Program-made: the position numbers and the translations under genes | Shown: piece by piece, positions 46,684 to 55,730 of the stretch | Layout of the letters: every line of letters starts with the position of its first letter | How positions within the stretch are numbered: position 1 is the first letter of the stretch | The notes under the pieces: model-generated | What the model saw: the letters and a program-made list of their open reading frames with translations, nothing else | Told to the model about the DNA's origin: nothing | Database searches by the model: none | DNA from: Dendrobium chrysotoxum | Taxonomy: Eukaryota; Streptophyta; Magnoliopsida; Asparagales; Orchidaceae | Assembly: GCA_019925795.1 (NCBI GenBank) | Contig: CM034304.1 | Span: 25,994,228-26,058,227 of the forward strand | Length of the DNA stretch: 64,000 nt | Reading direction: 5' to 3'

Positions 46684-47330
46684 TTCAAAAGCCAGAAGCA
46701 TCTGGCAGGCTCATTAAGTGGTTTATAGAACTCGGAGAGTTTGATATCCACTACCTTCTTAGACCCAATATAAAATTTTAAGCATTTGCAGATTTTGTAG
46801 TTGAATTCACCATCCCCGTATCTGACGAGCCACTAAGTGATTCTCCTTCTCCCCCGTGCTGGACGATGTATATTGATGGAGCTTCTGAAAGTTTTGGCAC
46901 CGGGGTAAGAATTATGTTGATCTCTCTATAGCAAATTACCCTAGAGTACGGGCTTCGACTTAAATTCCTTGCAACAAATAATGCAGCAAAGTATGAGGCC
47001 CTTATTACTGGACTGAGGCTGGCAATCGACTATGAGGTGCAGAACTTGGTGGTCCACACTGATTCACAATTGGTCATTTCTCAGGTGGAGGGGGAGTTTG
47101 ACATCCATAACTAGTAATTGGCTCAGTACTGCAACATCGTAAAGTCACTCTTAACCCATATAAAAGAGCATCAGATCATCCATATTCTCCAAGAGAAAAA
47201 TGCACGGGCAGATGCTCTTTCTAAACTTCCTACTTCAACGATGGGAGATGTTTATAAGAAGAAGTATATCAAAGAGATTCACTTTCCAAGTATTCAAGGT
47301 CCGTGGTTTATATAATCCATCAATGAAATA
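46684..47330 (+). pseudogene. second RNase H region of the gypsy element
   Basis: After the rest of the first domain (R-L-I-K-W-F-I-E-L-G-E-F-D-I) and F-A-D-F-V-V-E-F comes M-Y-I-D-G-A-S near 46868, with the first acidic residue. Then follow N-N-A-A-K-Y-E-A-L (Glu), L-V-V-H-T-D-S-Q-L (Asp) and N-A-R-A-D-A-L-S-K-L in the ORF 47118-47315. This is the archaeal-type RNase H found in Tat elements. It keeps its acidic residues but has stops near 46930 and 47115. Confidence 0.82.
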
Positions 47331-47359
47331 AGAGAGGCTTCTTAGATCGATCCTATCCT

Positions 47360-48545
47360 ATCCTTTTGACAGGATGGAGTACTACATGAAGACCCCATGG
47401 CTGCAATACGACTCTGAAGGCAAGCAGCAAATTTCATCATTATTGGTGGTGAGTTATATAAATGAGCCTTTACTGAACTATACCTCAAATGTCTCCCACC
47501 TTCAGAAGCCGATTATGCACTTCGAAAAGTTCATTCAGGAGTATATGGAGAACATTTGGGAGGAAAAGCATTAGCTTACAAGATCATGAGGTAGAGACTT
47601 TATTGGCCTATAATGAAATAAGACGTACTTGAGTTCACCTAAAAGTATGAAATTTGTCGATTGCATTTCAATCTCACCCATACACCCGCTCTGGATCTTG
47701 CATTACTTCAGAGCCCCTGGCCTTTTACCCAGTTGGGAATTGATATAATGGGACTCTTCCCTATAGCCACTAGATAATAAAATTTATCATATTAGCTGTA
47801 GATTACTTCACCAAATGGGTGGAGGCAGAACCTCTGGCTAAGATTACTAAAGTCAATGCCAAATAGTTCCTGTGGAAGAATATAATCATCATTTTGGCAT
47901 TCCTGCAAGAGTAATCACCGATAATGGGATACAGTTTACTGAAAAGATCTTTACATCTTTTTATAAGAATTTCCATATTCAGCTAGTTCACATATTGCCG
48001 CCCATCCTCAGGCAAATGGGCAAACAGAGGTTATGAACCGGATAATTTTGAAAGGGCTGAAGACACGCCTAGGGAAGGCTGGGGGGTAATGGGCTGAAGA
48101 ACTCCCAAACATCCTCTAGGCTTATCGAACCACCGCTAGAACTCCTACAAGAGAAACCCCATACAATCTCTGCTTTGGTATAGAAGTAGTCATACCATAT
48201 GATATTGAAGTCCCAAGTAATAGAGTTCAGACTTTTGACTTCATAATAATGAGGAGAAGCTCAGAAATAACTTAGATCTTCTCTTAGAAGCAAGAGATGT
48301 AGGATCACTCAGGACCATTACCTACTACCATAGAGTTGCCCATCACTACAATCAAAGGGTGAAACCTCGATGGATCTTAATTAGAATCTAATTCTGTGTA
48401 GTATCGAGGCAGCTGGAAAGGGCCCCCAGCGTAACAAGCTCTCTCCCCTATGGGAGGGTCCATATTTAGTAGCAGCTATGATCAAGCTTGGCACCTTCAA
48501 ACTGAATGATGCTAATGAGAAGATGCTCCCTAGAACTTGAAATGT
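47360..48545 (+). pseudogene. integrase of the gypsy element
   Basis: Pieces of the integrase core are readable across three frames: F-T-K-W-V-E-A-E-like sequence near 47810, F-G-I-P-A-R-V-I-T-D-N-G-I-Q-F near 47895-47940 (catalytic Asp), and a Q-A-N-G-Q-T-E-V region near 48010 (catalytic Glu). A C-terminal L-P-R-T-like end lies near 48530. The N-terminal H-H-C-C zinc finger is not clear. Many frameshifts; inactive. Confidence 0.8.
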
Positions 48546-48896
48546 TGGAACTTTCACAAGTATTGTCAGTAGATGTTGATAGTACTATTTGTCTTGTGTT
48601 ATGTATTTTCTTCATAAGTTATTATAATATTCTCGTATTCATCCCTTATGTATTGGTATGATAACCTCATATTTACCCTTTTTGTGTTGAGTTGGGTATA
48701 ACCCTTATAGCTCTTGTATCCCTAAGTTATAATAGGAAATTATTATACTATCTTATATGGAACACTAATGTGATGTTCATTTTGTTCTGATGTTCTGGAA
48801 TTATCTCCTCCTGTAAATGGATAAAGAACTAACAGAAAATCTAAGTTATTTATCATGATTTGAGAAATACATAATTTACATAGTATCTCAATCACT

Positions 48897-49145
48897 GGAT
48901 GATCAATCCCAAGGAGATTTGATCTGACCTCTTCCATATAGGTTAATGTCATCAAGCAAACACTTTGACTAACAACCTCGGATAAGTTAAATATCCTAGG
49001 AGGATGTCATGAACTTTAAGTTATCGGATGATTAATTTCAGGAGGATTTGATCTAACCTCTTCCATATTTGTTAAATATCATCAAGAAAATGCTTTGATT
49101 AACAACTTTGGACAGGTAAAAACATCCAAGGAAGATGTCTCGCAT
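48897..49145 (+). repeat. 127-bp tandem repeat between integrase and antisense ORF
   Basis: Two units carry GGATGAT(C/T)AAT, GATTTGATCT(G/A)ACCTCTTCC and ATCATCAAG-like blocks, starting near 48897 and 49024. Tandem repeats in this part of the element are common in Tat retrotransposons. Confidence 0.7.
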
Positions 49146-49834
49146 ATTCGCTCAAGTCAAAAGAGCCCACTAAAATATTTCTCAAACTGAAATAAAATTT
49201 TATATACATATGAGAAAGAAAAGAAATAAACACCAATAACTTTTTAATATTTCACTAAATATATCATATACATCATATAAAAACATCAACATCAAATACA
49301 TGCAATCATCACTATAATATATAAAGTAGTACAACCCATAATAGAATAATACTACAGAATCTTAAGATCATCCTCATTCTCAAGGGAAAAGGCCTTCTGT
49401 AACTCACTCTCCACCTCATCACTATCAGAATCTGAAGAAGAGTCACTAGAAGCCTAGCTAGGTTTCAACCCCTCGATCTTAGCTCCAATCTTCTATTGCA
49501 CTAGACAGATGCCCTTCAAAAAACCTCTGATGAAGCCTTCCTCCATACACTCTAACTCCAAAGTCTTCACCTCCACATCATATATGTGATCACGAGCTTC
49601 CTGAATTTAATCCTGGACAATCATCTTAAAGGCAACAGATTTCTTAAATTCTTCTATGACTCTAGAAGGTGACTGCTCTGACTTGGATATAGCTTCCTTC
49701 TCTGACAACAAACTCTATAACCTATTATTCTCATTTTCAATGGTTGGAATATTCTCCTCATGAGTCTTCTGATCCTTCATATACTGATTTATCACTACCT
49801 GGGCATCCACCATCTTAATGTAAAGGCGCTCTAT

Positions 49835-49896
49835 TTGCTGATTCTATAAGAAGGCTGAAGTTGCATTTGCTGATTCTATAAGAAGGCTGAAGTTGC
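49835..49896. repeat. 30-bp tandem duplication in the antisense ORF
   Basis: TTGCTGATTCTATAAGAAGG...GAAGTTGC is present twice in direct succession. Thirty-odd bases are added to the coiled-coil part. Confidence 0.8.
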
Positions 49897-50433
49897 CATG
49901 TAACTAACTCTGCTTTACACTCCACTAGCTGCTCCTCCACCACCTTCATCTCCTTGATCTTGCCATCATATTTCTTTTTATACTCTCCCTAGAGATACTT
50001 AACCTTCAAAAACTTATTATTCCAGTCATTTAAGGCCTTAGTCATTTCAATTTCAAGATTCATGCGTTTCACCAACTGAAATAATAAGGAAAGCTTCATA
50101 TGGGACAAATCCTTAGGAGAATGTAGAAAGACAAAACAGAAAAGAGTGAGAACTCACCAACTCCTCAACTCGTCGACAGCCAATACATTAATGTTTTAAA
50201 ATATCCTCTAGAATGTGTGACTTGGATGGAGAGATATGATGACATTTGCTAGTGACTATCAAAATCTCCACTCTTTTCTTCTTAAATGCCTGTGGATCAC
50301 CCGCATTCCCAGATCATTTAGGAGGAGCCTTTGAGGGTTGGATAACTGCCTCTGAGACTTTGGTTGACTTCTTTATCATATATGTATGTGATCTCCGTGT
50401 ATGAGTAGAAAGTTCCACCTTGAATAAATATTC

Positions 50434-50436
<3 letters not shown>

Positions 50437-50530
<94 letters not shown>
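50437..50530. repeat. (AT)n microsatellite, 47 units
   Basis: Uninterrupted AT dinucleotides interrupting the antisense ORF. Ninety-four bases, not a multiple of three. Confidence 0.95.
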
Positions 50531-50532
<2 letters not shown>

Positions 50533-51230
50533 TCAAATAGCGTACCTCGTAGTGGAGGGTGTCGACATCAGGAAGATTAAGCACCTTCAATAAATCCTCT
50601 GCTCAAACATGTTGGAGAATGGGTAGGTCCTTGAGTTTTCTCCATTTTTTCTAGATATTCCAGTCATTTTGCACAAAGAAGAAGTCACTAACCCAGCTTC
50701 TTGATGGATCCCAAGTGCGAATATCCAACCACTTGGATCTAAAAGAGATACGACCCTGCATATCACTGATAAGCTGACCCATCCGAGAAAGGCACTCTGG
50801 AGATAGCACCGCCCTATGATCTCTAAAAAACATATTCAATCCCATTACAATTGATATGGCTCAATAAGAAAGCTGAGACAAACTCACTCCACATGTCGTC
50901 AAAATGTCAATCAACTCCAGAGGAGGTGGAAATTGTAGTCTCGCCCATAAATTGAACTCGTACACCTTAAAAAATCCTAAGGGAGGGGAACAGGCACGAG
51001 CAAATTTTTCAGGCACTTTCATTACAAGATTATTAAGGAAGTAAAATTTCTTCCTAAAAATAATCAAAGAATCATCAATTATGGTGGACACGGCGTCATC
51101 AGCTTTGGCCACCTTCTGAGACTTCTTCAAACCCTCTGATTAGACAACAAGGCGATCTCCTTTTGCTGGGGGGATTTTGGTGAAGGAGTGGTCACCCATT
51201 TGAACTTTTATATTAAAGAGGGGCACTAAA

Positions 51231-51460
51231 TTTGAGTAGGGGATGCCACCTACCAAAAGCAGTGGAATGCCTCTAGAGTAAGAAGAAAAATGGAGGAGAA
51301 AGAAAAAGAAAGGCTGTAAAAATTCTAACTTCTACACAAGAAGAGGAGTCTTGAATTTGAGTAGGGGATGCCACCTACCAACAACAGGGGAATGCCTCAA
51401 CTGTAAGAAAGTTAGAAGAGAGAAGGAGAAGAGAGAAATGTGTAAAATTTTTATTGCCCT
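51231..51460. repeat. 125-bp tandem repeat upstream of the antisense ORF
   Basis: TTTGAGTAGGGGATGCCACC begins at 51231 and again at 51356, each followed by TACCAA(A/C)A(G/A)CAG and GGAATGCCTC. Confidence 0.85.
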
Positions 51461-51467
51461 AAGGGGG

Positions 51468-51480
51468 GTATTTATAGGAT
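51468..51480 (-). promoter_or_regulatory. candidate TATA box for the antisense ORF
   Basis: The minus strand reads ATCCTATAAATACCCC, a good plant TATA context, about 270 bp before the antisense ATG at 51199. The tandem repeat 51231-51460 would lie in its leader. Confidence 0.5.
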
Positions 51481-52027
51481 GAAAATAGGAGGGAATTATT
51501 TTAAAAAATGGGGGAAAATTTCCCTCCCATTTTGTTTAAAACTTTTCAAATTCCTTCTAGAACTTTGTTTCAAAATTTTTGGGGCAATAAAAATGTCAAA
51601 TTTCATATAAAAAAAAAATTAAAAAAATTCGTAAAAAAAAAGAAAAAAAATTAAGAGGAGGCAGCCGCCGCCCCTCTCCTAAAAAAAAAGGCGGGGCCCA
51701 CCATTTAAAAAAATAAAAAAATAAATTGTTTCTTAAGGGGCGCTTCACGCGCCCCTTCAGTTCGCGCCTATGCTGAGCCAGCCTAAACATGTCTGGGCCG
51801 CGATTTTTAGCCCGTACAATCCAAATCAGATTTTTTGAAGCCTTCAGATATGTTTTTTGGCGTTCCGGACTCAATTTTGATACTTTCAAAGCTTAACAGA
51901 GCCTCTATGATCAAGTTTGAGCAAATTTACATTTTTTGGAAGGGAATTTTCTGGCATTTTTTGCCATTCGACCAATTTAAAGTACTGTGCTACATAATTT
52001 CGGACTCTTGGAGCTTCGACGTCCGAA

Positions 52028-52041
52028 AATAGGAGGGCAAC
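52028..52041 (+). other. polypurine tract of the gypsy element
   Basis: AAATAGGAGGGCAAC directly precedes the TG of the 3' LTR. It is purine-rich and at the expected place for plus-strand priming. Confidence 0.65.
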
Positions 52042-53158
52042 TGATATATCATAAAACAATTATCTTGATCGAGCACGAATCTCAAGGCAAAAATTAAGTT
52101 GGAAGCTTCAAAAATTAAATCGAAAGCCATCTGAACTCCAATTTCAGCAAACTTACAATCAAACTACACGTCTCGAAAATACGAACCCAACGCCACCAAA
52201 TTCAACTCAATCCTAGCCCCAATGTGTCTAAATCAAAAACCCGAAGCGCATTTAGAGGGTCCAAATTATAAGTTAGATTACCAAATGGTTTTCAAATGTG
52301 ACATGCTTATAATCGAATCGAGCGACTCGACGAGACAAATCCAACGAGCCCAAGATCGTCGAATTCTAAGATTATTAAGGCCTTCAAATGATCAATAAAG
52401 AGTCCATGATCAAGAGATTCGACATCGACCGTCCATTCGAACCACTCTCAATTTACCATTGATCTTCCTCTTATTTACTGGCCATGCCACTCTAAAAAAA
52501 TATTAAATAGACCCCTCATTTCTCATGAGAGGGGACCCAAGCAAGAAGAGAAGAGAAGGAGCCAAGAAAAGGGATAAGGAAGAGAGATCTTTTGCTCCCA
52601 GTCTCCTCCTCGACCACCGCCGAACTTCCACTCGGCAGCCGACCAACGCCGGAGTTCCGCCGGATCACCACATGATGCCGGAGTTCCTACGGATCACCAC
52701 CTGATGCTAGAGTTCCGCCGAACCACCACCTAATGCCGAAGTTCCGTTAGATCACCACCTGATAGTGGAGTTCCGCCGGACCACCACCTGACGCCAGAGT
52801 TTTGCCGAACCACCACCCAATGTAGGAGTTCCGCCGGACCACTACCTGACACCGGAGTTCCGCCCGACCACTCAACGTCGCTGGATTTCTGCTCTCTATT
52901 TGTAACTGAATTCCAATCCGAGAGTTTATTGTAATCTGCTCGTCCTCAATTTCAAAGATGAGCCAATCACTTGTAACCAAAGCAAACACTAGTGGAACCC
53001 TTTTAGCTGGGCGTGGCCCCGTGGTTTTCCCTTTTTTCAGGGTTTCCACGTAAATATTCTGGTGTTGCATTTTTCTTCTATTTGTGTGCTGGATATCCGT
53101 ACAACGCTGAGACAAAAATTTCCTAACTCTATCGCCGCGTATATTCTAGCTCGCAACA
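52042..53158 (+). repeat. 3' LTR of the gypsy element (1117 bp)
   Basis: Starts TGATATATCATA and ends CTCGCAACA. Colinear with 38614-39758, including a 29-bp minisatellite at 52645-52870 with about eight units. Mismatches are frequent and many are G/C to A/T changes, as expected from decay of methylated DNA. Confidence 0.9.
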
Positions 53159-53163
53159 ATACT

Positions 53164-53330
53164 AGAAAGATGCCTTAAAAATCAATAAAAAAGTTGTCCC
53201 ACCAAAGATTTCATTTGGTATAGTTTTCTTATTTCTTTCTATAACATTTGTTTAGTACAAAATTTATTTGTAAGCAATAAAAAAAAGTAGTCCAAAGTTA
53301 TCTCAAACAACCTATCTTACTGCTTTGTAA
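53164..53330. mobile_element. T1 MITE remnants right of the gypsy element
   Basis: 53164-53200 is the right arm of the MITE split by the gypsy insertion. 53203-53322 (GATTTCATTTGGTATAG ... GTTATCTCAAACAACC) is another T1 copy. Confidence 0.55.
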
Positions 53331-53490
53331 AACCGTTATAGAGAAAGTAAGTTTTTAAATCCATCGTAGAAAATAGCTTCTTAGTACAAATTTTTTTTGA
53401 AAGCAACGAAAATGTAATTGCCAAATATAAATTTGTAGTTGTGATCTGAAAAGCAAAGCAATAAGAAAGCTATCCCTAACAAAATCTAAA
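53331..53490. mobile_element. T1 MITE, longer subfamily, inverted
   Basis: Contains ATTTGTAGTTGTGATCTGAAAAGC and ends AAGCTATCCCTAACAAAATC, the inverse of the 10845-11031 type. Confidence 0.55.
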
Positions 53491-53840
53491 TATTATGAGC
53501 TTAGAACAGATATAACCCAGACCGTTTAAAAGAATGCAACTAATCAGGGAGAATCATAAGCATTCCGAATTGTAAGCAACAACAATAGAAACCGAGAGAA
53601 ATTACTGTGTAAACCCAAGAGATAAGGAGTTTCACACAACAGTGAGGATTTCATCCATCAAATTGAACAGTGAGGAAAATTTCTGTCATTTCATTCATGA
53701 AAAATCACAAACCAGCCCAGCAGTTACAAGTAATGAGAGAATGTGTAGAGCTTCATGGCCGGAAGAAGAGGCAGCATCCAGAAGTTGTTGCAGATTTGGT
53801 TGAAGTAGGAACAAATTCCTACAGTTGATTGGATTCTTTA
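53491..53840. other. unassigned DNA
   Basis: Less AT-rich than average (CATGGCCGGAAGAAGAGGC), but no gene was recognised on either strand. Confidence 0.3.
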
Positions 53841-54290
53841 TCAACCACTTAGAGATAGAACATCTGAAAAAGAAGTGAGAATGAGATTCACAAAACTCAT
53901 TACAAAATACTTGATCGTTCTTGATATCATGAAAGATTCATCAATCAAATACAGATCTTGAAGCACAAATTTTAAATATTTGTACAACAAGAACATCAAG
54001 CCTACATGAATCCTTTTTCTCCATTTTGTCATGTTAAAAGTCAAATTCTCGATTAAATCTAATAAAGAAAGATCATTTCTAATATTTTTTAACAAAGTTT
54101 TTTTAAGTCTACTTCTACCTTTCTTAACATAAGTCAAATCTAATACCTCTACTTTCCTATCTGGGTCATCGGGAGGCCGCCGTTTTATGTGACCAAACCA
54201 TCTAAGGTGACTCTCTCTAATCTTATCTTTCACTGGAGCTACTTCAACCTTTTCACGTATATGCTCATTTGTACAAATAAATATAAATAT
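53841..54290 (-). pseudogene. LINE reverse transcriptase C-terminal fragment
   Basis: The minus strand reads V-E-V-A-P-V-K-D-K-I-R-E-S-H-L-R-W-F-G-H-I, then R-R-P-P-D-D-P-D-R-K-V-E, G-R-S-R-L-K-K-T and W-R-K-R-I-H-V. This is the familiar end of plant LINE polyproteins. The frame (53841-54233) stays open but lacks all catalytic domains. It is a 5'-truncated insertion and the counterpart of 9084-9330. Confidence 0.8.
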
Positions 54291-54419
54291 TTGTATATTA
54301 AATATTTAAATACATAAAAAATTTAATGGTATGTTATTTGTAATTGAGTATTGTACTCTTAACAACTCATCAAAATTTTTAGTTTTTTTTAGATTATGAA
54401 TTGAGCAATGTAAATGAAG

Positions 54420-54640
54420 CATTGCCTTTTTACCCTTCATATACCTGATATGCATAAGATTCTGATAGGTGAGGTTTGGCACAGGCATTTCATCAAACAT
54501 CTGACGTGCATCAAATGAAATGGCTTTCCGCATGCAACATTCTGGTGTGGCAATTCATCAAACACCTCCTCTACACACTGTCGATGAACAAGGAAATGGC
54601 GTGTTCGATAGGGATGAAAATCCTACCCAGCGAAATTTGA
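54420..54640 (-). pseudogene. PPR-like gene fragment
   Basis: Minus-strand DNA encodes V-F-D-E-L-P-H-Q-N-V and, in the next frame, A-R-Q-M-F-D-E-M-P-V-P-N-L-T. Both D-E-x-P blocks and their spacing match the relic at 10235-10460. The ORF 54306-54533 covers the second block. It cannot encode a working RNA-binding PPR protein. Confidence 0.5.
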
Positions 54641-54753
54641 TAAAATATTTGATTATTCGATCTGATAGAATTGTTAATCTGACTTATTATTAAGAATATT
54701 TTTTATATTATCAATTAGGATAATCCCACAGAATTAAACATTAGAAAAACTTA

Positions 54754-55154
54754 GAGGCTGTTTGATAGAATTTAGGATTTCATTTAAATAGGCTTTCGTA
54801 AATCCTCCAAATCTGAATTTACGAAATCCTAGGGGTTAAATCCTGAAAACCGTTTGGTAATCTTTATGATAAATCCTATGTAACTGTTTGGCTATTACAT
54901 TTAGGATTTAAAGAGGTTGAAAGATTTGGGTGGAGTTTCTTCCTTTCCTCCCGCGCCAATAGAGCCAGAGGATTTCGGAAATCCGCCGAACGAGAGATTT
55001 CGGAAATCCAGGATTTACGACGAAAAGGCGGAATTTTTCTTCTACGGCGGCGTTCATTTTCCGTGAGATTTGGTTTTGCATTTTAAGCCGTTTGGCTGGC
55101 TTTCGCCTCAAATCCGCCTAAAATCCGGCCTAAATCCGCATACAAAACAGCCCC
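54754..55154. mobile_element. Tourist-like MITE, family T3 (401 bp)
   Basis: Starts GAGGCTGTTTGATAG and ends TACAAAACAGCCCC, flanked by TTA at 54751-54753 and 55155-55157. GGATTTA/TAAATCC words recur throughout (AATCCGCC, GGATTTCGGAAATCC), giving internal pairing. This is a PIF/Harbinger-type MITE. The minus ORF 54908-55111 is compositional. Confidence 0.78.
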
Positions 55155-55157
55155 TTA

Positions 55158-55730
55158 GAATCATAACAGAAAAAATTTAAACTAAATGAAAGGATCTGCG
55201 ATCTTGTGATTCGAGTCACAGACTTCACAATTTGTTGCTCATCATTGTCAAAAAAAATTTAAATCGTCAACAATTTGTAAAGGAGCTTCAAAATCATCTA
55301 TTAAAAGTGTTTGAATTTCACCCAATTGACGATTAGATGGAGCATCAGCTTTATGAATCAATTGCACGAGGAACAAAGTAAGATGGGAACATATCAATTT
55401 CATCAAACAAAATCATCACGAAGTTAATATGATCAACATGCAGTGAAACCATCACTTGCAAATCTTAGAGTTTATCAGCATAATAATTTGTGGTACTCGC
55501 AAATAATTTCAGAAAATTCATGGAGAAGTAGAACGAGGAATATGAAATACAAGATACAGTCTGGAAGCATTCTTCTATAACAAAAGCGAGGGCAAATTAT
55601 CACATTAACAACTCATTTCTATTCATATTCTCTCTAATTACGCACAAAAACATCTACAGCTATGATCATCAAAATAAGCTCAAAACCACAGAAACAAAAC
55701 CTGCTTAACTTCTATAAAAACTTGATCATC
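55158..55730. other. unassigned DNA downstream of the HIPP gene
   Basis: Includes the expected 3' UTR of the HIPP gene (next to 55730). A minus-strand open stretch near 55255-55370 (A-D-A-P-S-N-R-Q-L, D-D-F-E-A-P-L) might be a relic of a coding sequence; no family assigned. Confidence 0.3.

Larger units (their letters stand above)
49352..51199 (-). pseudogene. antisense extra ORF of the Tat element
   Basis: Read on the minus strand from ATG at 51199: M-G-D-H-S-F-T-K-I-P-P, a conserved block L-Q-F-P-P-P-L-E-L-I-D-I-L (50950), L-S-P-E-C-L-S-R-M-G (50790), F-R-S-K-W-L-D-I-R-T (50730) and V-S-D-F-F-F-V-Q-N-D-W-N. Then follows a charged, Lys/Glu-rich coiled-coil-like middle and an acidic Ser/Asp tail (S-S-D-S-S-S-D-S-D-S-D-E-V-E) ending at 49352. 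Proteins of this kind ('putative gypsy type transposon' domain) are known as extra antisense ORFs in plant Tat elements; their function is unknown. Broken by stops and by the (AT)n at 50437-50530. Confidence 0.75.
38614..53158 (+). mobile_element. complete, inactive Tat-type Ty3-gypsy retrotransposon
   Basis: A 14,545-bp element with LTRs 38614-39758 and 52042-53158, flanked by the target duplication ATACT (38609-38613 and 53159-53163). Order on the plus strand is gag, protease, reverse transcriptase, RNase H, a second RNase H, then integrase. The extra RNase H domain plus an antisense ORF before the 3' LTR point to the Tat (Ogre/Retand-like) lineage. All coding parts have stops or frameshifts. 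The two LTRs differ at roughly one base in ten over their first 250 bases, so the insertion is old. It contains a nested LTR insertion, 43379-46678. Confidence 0.88.
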
